8,257 bases of DNA from a bacterium (GCA_024224995.1 JAAENB010000823.1:1-8257); one strand, 5' to 3'; shown: positions 1 through 6,078, counted from the stretch's first letter. Notes: generated by a model not told the origin, from the sequence alone. Numbers and translations: made by a program.

Positions 1-392
1 AATCCGGAATGAGAGAGAGAACTGTTGTTCAGTGCTTCAATCTTGATTTAATAAAAGAGATTAGAAAAATAAACCCGGGATTAACAACATCGGCTCTCTT
101 TACGTTGACTCGCGTAGAAGGGCTTCTCCTATTGGCCGGTTTTGATTCAAAAAGAGATGAGATCATTAAGAAGACAATTGCTTTAAAATCAGAAATTATA
201 TCACCTCATTATATTTATGTTACTCCTGAATTTATTAAGAAATGCCATGATAACAACATTGCTGTTATCCCCTGGACCGTAAATAAAAAAGAAAAAATGG
301 TGGAATTACTCCGGATGGGAGTTGATGGCATCATATCCGACAACCCTGTTAGACTTTATAAAGTCTATTCGGAATGGAAAAAGATGAAGTAA
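1..392 (+). CDS. Glycerophosphodiester phosphodiesterase family protein, C-terminal fragment (5' end outside window)
   Basis: This is the C-terminal part of a GDPD-family enzyme, which hydrolyses glycerophosphodiesters to glycerol-3-phosphate and an alcohol. The reading frame is open from base 3 (Ser-Gly before the first Met at base 9), so the ATG at 9 is probably internal. The phrase RTVVQCFN matches the family's conserved 'RVVIQSFN' strand of the TIM barrel. Near the end, VIPWTVNKKEKM followed by GVDGIISDNPVRL matches the conserved closing block with the Trp-Thr-Val-Asn and the Gly-Val-Asp-Gly-Ile-x-(S/T)-Asp-x-Pro motif. The catalytic His/Glu/Asp residues lie in the N-terminal half and are not in this window, so activity cannot be judged. 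The gene ends convergently, 73 bases from the next gene. I saw no convincing terminator hairpin in that gap. Confidence 0.85.
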   Translation, partial: SGMRERTVVQCFNLDLIKEIRKINPGLTTSALFTLTRVEGLLLLAGFDSKRDEIIKKTIALKSEIISPHYIYVTPEFIKKCHDNNIAVIPWTVNKKEKMVELLRMGVDGIISDNPVRLYKVYSEWKKMK

Positions 393-465
393 AGAGACAG
401 GTTTAGTCCACTCAAAACCACAGGATTTACAGCGATAATAACTCTTGTAAACCCCTGAAGCCGGG

Positions 466-1035
466 TCAAGCATTCGCGTTCAACCGCACTAAAATATCCT
501 TCATTGCTTCAAGAGTTCCTTCAGCGGTCTTTGTACCAACACTGTCTTCATTGAGAGGATTATGAACGGTACCGCCAAAGTGGTTATTGTCACCAACAAG
601 TATCATCCCATGAACCAGCATCCACGCGTGTATGTCTTTTATTGTGAGCTCTTGACCGCCATTTCTAGACCCGCCAACAGCAAGAGCCGCGCCTATTTTC
701 CCTTTCAGTTTAAAGCCATTTCTTCTAAGAGGAAGTGTCTTATCCAGCATGCATTTTAATTGTCCGGTCATACTTCCAAAGTATACAGGAGAAATCACAA
801 GCAGGGCATCGGCATTGCTCAGTACTTCATTGGCACTGTTTGCGACATCATCTTTACTGCAATAGTCATTTTTTTTGCAGGAATCGCAATGTACACAGGG
901 GCCAATATTAGTTTCATGCAACAGCACTGATGAAGTTTCAAAACCCTGTTCATTAAAATAGCTTGCTGCCATCTCTTTTAATTGTATTGAATTACCATCT
1001 TTTCTTGGACTTCCCGATATTATGCAAATATTCAT
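466..1035 (-). CDS. Iron-sulfur flavoprotein-like NAD(P)H/FMN oxidoreductase (flavodoxin fold)
   Basis: A 189-residue flavodoxin-fold protein of the NADPH-dependent FMN reductase / iron-sulfur flavoprotein (Isf) family. The N-terminal strand ends in a canonical FMN phosphate loop, G8-S-P-R-K-D-G-N-S16. A compact cysteine cluster follows at C47, C50, C53 and C59 (CX2CX2CX5C), the spacing known to bind a 4Fe-4S cluster in archaeal Isf. S82-P-V-Y-F-G87 is the expected loop near the isoalloxazine ring, and G116-G-S-R-N-G-G122 matches the second flavin-contacting loop. Family members pass electrons between ferredoxin or NAD(P)H and acceptors such as quinones, oxygen or peroxide; the substrate here is unknown. 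The start is supported by GAGG seven bases upstream. It appears monocistronic, with 167 bases separating it from the next gene on the same strand. Confidence 0.85.
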   Translation of the reverse strand: MNICIISGSPRKDGNSIQLKEMAASYFNEQGFETSSVLLHETNIGPCVHCDSCKKNDYCSKDDVANSANEVLSNADALLVISPVYFGSMTGQLKCMLDKTLPLRRNGFKLKGKIGAALAVGGSRNGGQELTIKDIHAWMLVHGMILVGDNNHFGGTVHNPLNEDSVGTKTAEGTLEAMKDILVRLNANA

Positions 1036-1145
1036 GTTGCGACCTCAATATGATTTATAAAAAAAGTAGTCTTTCCATATTTTCAGAGCAATACATAAAG
1101 TCAATTAAGTTTTATTATCATAAATATTCATTTTGAAATTACTCC

Positions 1146-1176
1146 GGAAAAAAAAGTTGAAAAATCCTGCAAGCTT
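1146..1176 (-). terminator. Possible weak rho-independent terminator after the exported-protein gene
   Basis: Read on the minus strand, AAGCTTG and CAACTT can pair as a six-base-pair stem with one bulged C and a ten-base loop, followed immediately by a run of U. It lies about 30 bases past the stop codon of the exported-protein gene at 1203-2279. The stem is short and AT-rich, so this is a tentative call. The rest of the 1036-1202 gap is AT-rich with no other clear element. Confidence 0.3.
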
Positions 1177-1202
1177 ACATTATATCCTCTAAAATAAGTT
1201 AC

Positions 1203-2279
1203 TTACCGGTAAACCCTGATCCCGGGACGCATGTTTCTAACATATCGAATATAGCGTTTATCAACAGAACAACGGGCAACGGACATCATGGGAAAAACAA
1301 CCCGCAAAGGAACGCGCTGGCCTCCGATAAAGCAGTAAATTACCATTCCCATTCGAAGATCCCTGGCCGCTGTACCGGAGCCAACAAGTACAGTCTTTCC
1401 CCGTACCATTTTAATGACTCCCACAGGATACTTCTTCCGGATTTTTACCGTTTCCGTTTTCTTTGGAACTACTTTTTGTGGAGCATAGCGATTGCCCGCG
1501 TTTACCAGTTTTTCATGATAGTTGTCACTAATTGTGATATCGAGAATCTGAAAAGGAACTTTTGTTGTATAAAGAGCTTTCAAGGACCACACCTGGCCCG
1601 TGGTAAAGCTCATTGAAGGAACATACCGCTGCCCTTCACTAACGTAGGTTCCCGAACTTGTTTTTACAACCCTTCCTGCATAATTGATTCCTTTCTTAAA
1701 GGGATCCTTTTTGTATATAGTCCGTTCTCTCAATCCGGTATACCCTTTCGATATCCTCAGTTTAATTTTTTCATCTTCCAGGTTATTAACTAAATAAGCT
1801 TCTTTTACATTTCCCTCTTTATCGCAATGATAGTCAATATGAAGATGATTGCCGTACCGAACCTTTGCGGTTACAAGGTCTTTCGTTTTGAGGTGTGTTC
1901 CCGGTGCTTGCTTATGATCTCCTTTTTTATGCAGCAATTGTTGGAGTTCTTTATCGTTTTGATGCAACACGCCATAGTTTGTGAATCGTATTACAATTTC
2001 ATTATTCTTAACTGAGACTATCTCATATCCTTTTGTTATAAGCATTTTTCCATGGGGGCCTTTCCGCATCTTTATGTATGTGGCAAAATCCCCTTTCCGG
2101 GGATTTTTGTGAAGCGGGATCCAATTTGTCATCCCTTTCTGATATTTCCAGGTATATCCTTTATAGATTTTTTCTTTAATTTCTGCATCAGTAAGAAACC
2201 ATGAATAGGTCTTTTTTTGTGGTGTTGTACACACTGCAGTAATTAGAACGAAAAGAGTTAAAACTGTTATCTTTTTCAT
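1203..2279 (-). CDS. Exported protein of unknown function, possible lipoprotein, with a basic C-terminal domain
   Basis: I do not recognise this 358-residue protein. It begins with a short signal peptide: MKK, a hydrophobic stretch at about 4-16, then Cys17. The sequence before the cysteine (I-T-A-V-C) is only a loose lipobox because Val at -1 is unusual, so it could be a lipoprotein or a secreted protein. The mature region is rich in Lys, Tyr and Gly, with beta-type alternation throughout (for example 80-105 and 200-250). Residues about 286-358 form a separate block: VGVIKMVRGKTVLVGSG, then RDLRMGMVIYCF, a strand, and RYVRNMRPGIRVYR. This resembles the small beta domains at the C-terminus of flagellar assembly protein FlgT and related surface proteins, but that is my pattern reading, not a search result. 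The start is supported by AGGTGAT shortly upstream and a promoter at 2329-2357. Confidence 0.75.
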   Translation of the reverse strand: MKKITVLTLFVLITAVCTTPQKKTYSWFLTDAEIKEKIYKGYTWKYQKGMTNWIPLHKNPRKGDFATYIKMRKGPHGKMLITKGYEIVSVKNNEIVIRFTNYGVLHQNDKELQQLLHKKGDHKQAPGTHLKTKDLVTAKVRYGNHLHIDYHCDKEGNVKEAYLVNNLEDEKIKLRISKGYTGLRERTIYKKDPFKKGINYAGRVVKTSSGTYVSEGQRYVPSMSFTTGQVWSLKALYTTKVPFQILDITISDNYHEKLVNAGNRYAPQKVVPKKTETVKIRKKYPVGVIKMVRGKTVLVGSGTAARDLRMGMVIYCFIGGQRVPLRVVFPMMSVARCSVDKRYIRYVRNMRPGIRVYR

Positions 2280-2328
2280 AGTTGATCACCTATTCTTTTT
2301 CTATGACATCTTAAAAAATAATGATTAA

Positions 2329-2357
2329 AGTCTACTTAAAAAAAAATATTCTGTCAA
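2329..2357 (-). promoter_or_regulatory. Sigma-70-type promoter for the exported-protein gene
   Basis: On the minus strand there is a perfect TTGACA (-35, 2357-2352), a 17-base spacer containing a nine-base T run, and TAGACT (-10, 2334-2329, four of six consensus positions). It lies about 50 bases upstream of the start codon at 2279, leaving a plausible leader. It indicates that the exported-protein gene is transcribed separately from the membrane-protein gene upstream. Confidence 0.55.
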
Positions 2358-2384
2358 TAAGAAATATTGAAACGGTGAAGCCCC

Positions 2385-2915
2385 TTATTTATGCCAGATT
2401 ACCAGTTCTCCTTCAGTTTTACTTTTTATAAATCGTGACGCGGATTCCACATTAAAACCCGAAAGGAATCCGGATATTTTCTTTTTCGTATACCACGTCA
2501 TATAAGTATTATCAATCTCAATAATAGCACCATTATTTAAATGAAAAAGCCAGTCACATTCCATATAAAAGCCAAACCATTCATCCGGGAAATCGGCTTC
2601 CGCGACTCTCAGGGATATTTTATCAATATCCTCCCACTTGAAAGTTACTTTTCTTTTTTTGGATTTATCCGGAATATCTTTTTCTGTAAAACAAAGGTTA
2701 TGCTTATTTGCTTTAACACTGCCAGGCAACTCTCTTTTGTAAGCAATAACAATATAAAGAACTGAGAGCAGTATGAAGGGGAAAAGAAACATTCTGAAAT
2801 CGGATACGGAATCAGCAATAAAATAAACCGCTATTAGTAAAATTACAAATAGCACTATAAATTTTAAAAATTCAAGTAGTATTTTAAGATGTATGTTCTT
2901 CACGGTAAACTGCAT
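2385..2915 (-). CDS. Two-helix inner-membrane protein with cytoplasmic PH-like domain, function unknown
   Basis: A 176-residue protein of unknown function. Two hydrophobic segments at about 11-34 and 41-59 form a tight hairpin with a short acidic loop (ADSVSDF). The positive residues after the second helix (YKRE) place the remainder in the cytoplasm. The soluble part has a basic linker (KSKKRKV, 84-90) and then TFKWEDIDKISLRV at 91-104. That phrase recalls the small bacterial PH-like domains that follow two-helix anchors (YcxB- or STM3941-like proteins). The family placement is an inference from this architecture. A G-rich stretch (GGGGGA) eight bases before the ATG is the only ribosome binding site candidate. 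The gene is divergent from the Crp-like regulator with 129 bases between the two starts, so that regulator might act on it. Confidence 0.7.
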   Translation of the reverse strand: MQFTVKNIHLKILLEFLKFIVLFVILLIAVYFIADSVSDFRMFLFPFILLSVLYIVIAYKRELPGSVKANKHNLCFTEKDIPDKSKKRKVTFKWEDIDKISLRVAEADFPDEWFGFYMECDWLFHLNNGAIIEIDNTYMTWYTKKKISGFLSGFNVESASRFIKSKTEGELVIWHK

Positions 2916-3044
2916 ATATCATTTCCCCCAAGTACATGTCAAGAACATTCCCCTGCGCCCAAAACTAAAAAGTATTTGCTTTTTAACACAAGATCAGCTC
3001 CTGTACCATTTATTATTAAATCTCTATACGATAATGGTGAGAAT

Positions 3045-3644
3045 ATGAGTCAAAACAAAGCTTTTATTGCATTAAAAGAATCTATAGAATCATACGCGCC
3101 AATTTCCAATGAAACATGGTCTGCGTTAAAAACGGTCTGTAAATTCAGAATGATTGATAATCACCAGGTTCTCTACCAAACCGGAGAGGTGCCGGTGTCA
3201 TATTCTTTTGTTTATTCAGGGTTGTTTAGAATGTTTATTACCGATGAAAAAGGCAACGAGTACAACAAGATTTTTTTTGATGATGAAACTTTCCCCGGTT
3301 CAATGGCGGCACTGTTAAATTCCACCCCGTCCCGGTTCACGATTGAAGCACTGGAACCATCTTCAATTATAGAAATCAACTTTAACGGGTATAGAAAACT
3401 GCTCATAGAAAAGCATGATTTAAAACTATTTCAAATTTATTACCTGGAAAAAAACTGGTTGCTCGCGAAAGAGGCCCGTGAAGTTGAAATAGTCCAGAGT
3501 AACGCAACTGAGCGTTATAAAAAATTTTTAGAAGAGCACCCGTCACTGGAAAAACGTCTGCCGCAGTACCATATCGCTTCTCATTTAGGTATAACACCAA
3601 CACAACTGAGTAGAATTCGAAAAACAACCGATGTTATCAAGTGA
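3045..3644 (+). CDS. Crp/Fnr-family transcriptional regulator (small type)
   Basis: A 199-residue regulator with an N-terminal cyclic-nucleotide-binding-type beta roll (about 36-122) and a C-terminal helix-turn-helix. The sequence around 173-193 (LPQYHIASHLGITPTQLSRIR) is a clear recognition-helix region of the compact Crp-like group. The effector pocket lacks the Gly-Glu typical of cAMP-binding CRP: the equivalent loop reads F-P-G-S-M-A-A-L with S-R-F-T following. cAMP binding is therefore doubtful, and there is no FNR-type cysteine cluster. The frame is open back to an ATG at 2889, but that version would overlap the divergent gene and adds 52 residues with no domain character. The ATG at 3045 has GGTGAG three bases upstream and starts at the usual family boundary. 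No strong promoter could be assigned in 2916-3044. Its targets are unknown. Confidence 0.88.
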   Translation: MSQNKAFIALKESIESYAPISNETWSALKTVCKFRMIDNHQVLYQTGEVPVSYSFVYSGLFRMFITDEKGNEYNKIFFDDETFPGSMAALLNSTPSRFTIEALEPSSIIEINFNGYRKLLIEKHDLKLFQIYYLEKNWLLAKEAREVEIVQSNATERYKKFLEEHPSLEKRLPQYHIASHLGITPTQLSRIRKTTDVIK

Positions 3645-3682
3645 TGTACATGGCACCGGCTGATTTCTTTTGAGCCTTTATT

Positions 3683-4351
3683 TCAATCCAATAATGGCCG
3701 ATCCCAATGTTTATTCAGAGATCCATTTTTCTTTAACTGCGGACGCCAAAACAAATAATTGCCGACAAAGATTCCAATACGAGAGAATAAAGGAGTTAAT
3801 AATCCGCTGTTCGAATATTCGGGAGCAGAAAAACTGTTAAGTTCTTCCTGATCGAAATGACCACGTGTCCCCAGGGTTGTCCCCATTGCTTTAAACTTGT
3901 TTAAAACAGATCTATTTAAAGCATCGGGCTGGTGTCTGATTCCTTCGCATCCGCCTCGTATAATCATACCCATATTTTCTACGCCTAACTCTTTACACAG
4001 GTTAGCAAGCTGACGATCAAGAGCACGGGCATGACAGGCCTCTCGAAATCCGAACTGGCATAAAAAGCCTAATTTAACGGAATTATCCTTTCCAACAAAA
4101 TCATGTAAGCGGTATACCCATCGAGATGCGGAAGGTGTTAACCCGTACGTATAAAGAGGAAATGCCAGAAGAATAGCTTCTGATTCCGCGAATATTTTTT
4201 TTGCCGCTTCATCAGTATCAATTTCATTATGGTAAATTATTTCAGTGCTATTGTTATTAATCGAATTGAAGCCCTCACAAAAAGCCTCAACAACTATAGT
4301 GGTATTCCCTGTCTTTTTTCGTGGTGAAGCATTAATTATTGTTAAGTGCAT
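3683..4351 (-). CDS. NAD(P)H-dependent FMN oxidoreductase-like flavodoxin-fold protein without cysteine cluster
   Basis: A 222-residue flavodoxin-fold protein and the last gene of the tetR operon. It has a canonical FMN phosphate loop, N7-A-S-P-R-K-K-T-G-N-T17, and a ring-contacting loop F64-P-L-Y-T-Y-G-L-T-P73, so FMN binding is likely. It lacks the CX2CX2CX5-7C cluster of the iron-sulfur flavoproteins nearby. The C-terminal region (about 184-222) is a tail with hydrophobic and aromatic residues (LLTPLFSRIGIFVGNYLFW) that could pack on a partner or dock at the membrane. Its start lies inside the preceding gene (20-base overlap), with AGGAG eight bases upstream of the ATG, so translation is probably coupled. 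The end is convergent with the Crp-like gene, 38 bases away. The electron acceptor is unknown. Confidence 0.8.
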   Translation of the reverse strand: MHLTIINASPRKKTGNTTIVVEAFCEGFNSINNNSTEIIYHNEIDTDEAAKKIFAESEAILLAFPLYTYGLTPSASRWVYRLHDFVGKDNSVKLGFLCQFGFREACHARALDRQLANLCKELGVENMGMIIRGGCEGIRHQPDALNRSVLNKFKAMGTTLGTRGHFDQEELNSFSAPEYSNSGLLTPLFSRIGIFVGNYLFWRPQLKKNGSLNKHWDRPLLD

Positions 4352-4886
4352 CTATAAGCTCCTTATCATTTTTTCCTATTATGAATGTCCCGATATAATT
4401 TTTTTCTTTGTTTTTATTGTTTTTGTTTAAACAATAGGAGATATCTTTCAAACGCTGCTCATCTCTGCCGTGAAAATCTTCTATTAAAAGACCTTTTTTC
4501 CAGTTTAGATTATACCGGGGGTAATGAGCCGACTTTTTATTCTCATCAAGACGCATGTACGCGCACCCCATTGGGAGAAAGCGGTTAATTGCGGAAAGCA
4601 AGGTAGGACTGAGCATTCCAAACCGTACATCCGAAACCATTAACTGAATTTCACTCTCAATAAGCTTCTTAAGAATTTGCTTCATATCGTCTTTATGAAT
4701 ACATAAACCAGGTGTTTTGACCCAGCAGCCAAAGCAGCCAATACACTCTTTAATATCTTTTTCCCGCAAAAGAATAGATTCAACCTGGTGCCCCTGCTCT
4801 TTCAGAACTGCTTCCGCATCGGCAGCAGCAAGATCAACAGCTTTTTTTTTCCGGTCTGAGTTACCATTTAAAAGAACTATTTTCAC
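4332..4886 (-). CDS. Iron-sulfur flavoprotein-like protein with degenerate FMN phosphate loop
   Basis: A 184-residue flavodoxin-fold protein with a cysteine cluster at C48, C51, C54 and C62 (CX2CX2CX7C), in the same place as the 4Fe-4S cluster of Isf-family proteins. The expected phosphate loop (S-P-R-K-x-G-N-T) is replaced by N9-S-D-R-K-K-K-A-V, and the ring loop S-P-V-Y-F-G by S85-D-V-R-F-G90. FMN binding may therefore be weak, altered or lost. The start is GTG, fixed by a perfect AGGAGG six bases upstream; the GTGA overlaps the tetR stop by four bases. The three lysines 13-15 are encoded by nine consecutive A residues, a possible slippage site. It sits between tetR and a flavodoxin-fold gene that has an intact phosphate loop, which suggests the two proteins act together; that is an inference. 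Confidence 0.78.
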   Translation of the reverse strand: MKIVLLNGNSDRKKKAVDLAAADAEAVLKEQGHQVESILLREKDIKECIGCFGCWVKTPGLCIHKDDMKQILKKLIESEIQLMVSDVRFGMLSPTLLSAINRFLPMGCAYMRLDENKKSAHYPRYNLNWKKGLLIEDFHGRDEQRLKDISYCLNKNNKNKEKNYIGTFIIGKNDKELIDALNNN

Positions 4887-5452
4887 TTAGATCCTCCTTT
4901 AAACTTTTTATATGCCTGTATAATTATCGCTTCACCTGTTTCATATAGTATTTTTGAAATTGCTTCATCGGAATTATCCGGCAGCATATCATTCATAACC
5001 GCTTCAGCCAGCCCGGAGGTGAAGATTGCCATCTTGAGTAATAAATCTCTTAGTGTTTCATCGGGTAGATCTGAATACGGGCTGTCTTCTTTTAATTTTA
5101 TGAGCGACTCTTCTGTAAGATCATTGTAGCTTTTGTTCTTTGATTCATTTATTAAGATCCGGTAAAATATTGGCTCCTCTCTTGCGAATCGGACCTGTGC
5201 CAACCCCATATTGAGGAAAGAGTCATTACTATTTGTGCTCATTGCTGCTTGTTGGTATTTTTCAACTATGTTGTTTATAACATCCTTTTTTAATTCATCC
5301 ATAGAGGGATAAAATGAATAAATGGGTCTGCTCGACAAATTTAACTGTTTGGCAACTTCACGAGCAGTAATCATTTTCAAACCGCCCTCTTTAATTAATT
5401 CCAGAGCAGCTCGTATAATTTCTTCTTTTGATGTTTTATGTTCCGGCGCCAT
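4883..5452 (-). CDS. TetR-family transcriptional regulator
   Basis: A 189-residue repressor-type protein. The N-terminal three-helix DNA-binding domain spans about 8-55, with the helix-turn-helix in ITAREVAKQLNLSSRPIYSFYPSM (28-51), the TetR signature. The rest is helical and would form the ligand-binding and dimer domain (FTSGLAEAVMNDM, 144-156, is typical of a core helix). The frame is open to an ATG at 5497, but that codon lies between the -35 and -10 of the likely promoter, upstream of the expected transcript start, so the ATG at 5452 is preferred. This start has no ordinary Shine-Dalgarno sequence: ten G residues occupy its place one base upstream. It heads a three-gene operon with two flavodoxin-fold proteins and is divergent from a GNAT-oxidase-OYE set. 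Autorepression through the palindrome at 5474-5503 is likely. The ligand is unknown; an electrophile or quinone would fit the neighbours. Confidence 0.88.
   Translation of the reverse strand: MAPEHKTSKEEIIRAALELIKEGGLKMITAREVAKQLNLSSRPIYSFYPSMDELKKDVINNIVEKYQQAAMSTNSNDSFLNMGLAQVRFAREEPIFYRILINESKNKSYNDLTEESLIKLKEDSPYSDLPDETLRDLLLKMAIFTSGLAEAVMNDMLPDNSDEAISKILYETGEAIIIQAYKKFKGGSK
4893..4898 (-). promoter_or_regulatory. Consensus ribosome binding site setting the GTG start
   Basis: A perfect AGGAGG on the minus strand, six bases before GTG at 4886. It lies within the last codons of tetR (encoding Lys-Gly-Gly-Ser-Lys) and, with the GTGA overlap, indicates coupled or re-initiated translation from the regulator into the flavoprotein gene. 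Confidence 0.8.
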
Positions 5453-5453
5453 T

Positions 5454-5463
5454 CCCCCCCCCC
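5454..5463. repeat. Ten-base G:C homopolymer at the tetR translation start
   Basis: Ten consecutive C residues on the plus strand, so the tetR mRNA would read ten G residues, one A, then ATG. The tract occupies the ribosome-binding-site position of the regulator. Long G:C homopolymers are unstable by slipped-strand mispairing in many bacteria, so the length may vary between cells. It is the only G:C run of this length in the window, whereas A:T runs of 8-9 occur several times. Confidence 0.9.
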
Positions 5464-5473
5464 ATAGGTTACA

Positions 5474-5503
5474 GACGTTATGCAACACTAGTTGCATAAC
5501 GTC
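5474..5503. promoter_or_regulatory. Perfect 13-bp inverted repeat, probable TetR operator
   Basis: The arms GACGTTATGCAAC (5474-5486) and GTTGCATAACGTC (5491-5503) are exact reverse complements separated by ACTA. The site covers the spacer of the tetR promoter and the nearest parts of its -35 and -10 hexamers. A TetR dimer bound here would block RNA polymerase, giving autorepression. No second copy or clear half-site was seen near the rightward promoter, whose -35 is 60 bases away. Confidence 0.8.
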
Positions 5504-5505
5504 AA
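5477..5505 (-). promoter_or_regulatory. Leftward promoter of the tetR operon, overlapped by the operator
   Basis: On the minus strand there is TTGACG (-35, 5505-5500; five of six consensus), a 17-base spacer, and CATAAC (-10, 5482-5477; four of six). Transcription would begin near 5470, leaving a leader of fewer than 20 bases that consists mostly of the G tract. This placement excludes the upstream ATG at 5497 as the start codon. Confidence 0.6.
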
Positions 5506-5563
5506 CAATTTTTCTTTTTTTTATTTATTAAAAAATTTGAGTTATCAACCTATGTAAATGACA

Positions 5564-5592
5564 TTGCTTGTTTTTTTCCGTATTTTTATCAT
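5564..5592 (+). promoter_or_regulatory. Rightward promoter of the GNAT-oxidase-OYE genes
   Basis: TTGCTT (-35, 5564-5569; four of six consensus), a 17-base spacer and TATCAT (-10, 5587-5592; five of six) lie about 30 bases upstream of the acetyltransferase start codon. The remaining stretch 5504-5563 is AT-rich with T and A runs and could act as an upstream element for either direction. Confidence 0.5.
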
Positions 5593-5622
5593 AACAAGCA
5601 TAAATCAAATCGAGGATTATTT

Positions 5623-6054
5623 ATGGATATAAAAGATATAGAAATTAAAACAGAATGTTCGGGAGTAGATTGGCAGATTGTGTCAGATACATTGAAAAAC
5701 GTTGGTATGGCATATCATGACCCTGCCCTGCATAAAAAAGCTTTTGAAAACAGTTATGTCACTGTTTTTGTGTATCACAACAATGAGATGATCGGTTTCG
5801 GCAGAGCTCTTTCTGATGGAGCATATCAGGCTGCTATTTATGACATGGCGGTGAATCCAAATTTTCAAAAAAAAGGTCTGGGGAGTACAATAATAGAAAA
5901 CATTATGGCCCGGCTTCCGGAGTGCAGTATTATTTTGTATGCTTCACCGGGAAAAGAAGGTTTTTATCATAAAAACGGTTTCAGGAAAATGAAAACAGGC
6001 ATGGCTCATTTTGTTAAAGGTGAAGAAATGGCGGAAAAAGGTTTCACTGAGTAA
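5623..6054 (+). CDS. GNAT-family N-acetyltransferase
   Basis: A 143-residue single-domain GNAT enzyme that would move the acetyl group of acetyl-CoA to an amine. Residues 43-64 form the strand pair before the core (VFVYHNNEMIGFGRALSDG). Motif A runs YDMAVNPNFQKKGLGSTIIENI (73-94), with the pyrophosphate-binding Q82-K-K-G-L-G87. Motif B follows in LYASPGKEGFYHKNGFRKM (105-123), whose Tyr115 is the usual general-acid position. This form (GFGRALSDG, GKEGFYxKxGFRKM) is common among small GNATs of unassigned substrate, so the acceptor cannot be named. The start is supported by GAGGA six bases upstream. It is the first gene of the rightward set; the FAD oxidase gene begins 24 bases after its stop. 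Codons for K83-K84 sit in an eight-base A run. Confidence 0.88.
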   Translation: MDIKDIEIKTECSGVDWQIVSDTLKNVGMAYHDPALHKKAFENSYVTVFVYHNNEMIGFGRALSDGAYQAAIYDMAVNPNFQKKGLGSTIIENIMARLPECSIILYASPGKEGFYHKNGFRKMKTGMAHFVKGEEMAEKGFTE

Positions 6055-6078
6055 GGCAGCGCCAATTGGAGGCCAAAT

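Noticed and set aside
451..466. ACCC/GGGT hairpin between the first two convergent genes
   Set aside because: Four base pairs with an eight-base loop and no U tract on either strand.
1076..1104. TTGACT-N17-AATATG promoter for the iron-sulfur flavoprotein gene at 466-1035
   Set aside because: The -10 matches only three of six consensus positions, too weak to annotate in AT-rich sequence.
2913..2942. TTGACA-N18-TATATG promoter for the membrane-protein gene
   Set aside because: The -35 is perfect, but the -10 overlaps the start codon, so the transcript would begin inside the gene; no alternative start downstream is convincing.
2889..3044. N-terminal extension of the Crp-like gene to the ATG at 2889
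   Set aside because: It would overlap the divergent membrane-protein gene by 27 bases and adds 52 residues without domain character, and the ATG at 3045 has a Shine-Dalgarno sequence and the usual family start.
3645..3682. Terminator between the convergent Crp-like and flavodoxin-fold genes
   Set aside because: Only a four-base GGCT/AGCC stem with a long loop could be drawn, with a broken T-rich tail.
5453..5497. N-terminal extension of TetR to the ATG at 5497
   Set aside because: The codon falls inside the palindrome, between -35 and -10 of the likely promoter, has no ribosome binding site, and the extra residues are not part of the TetR domain.
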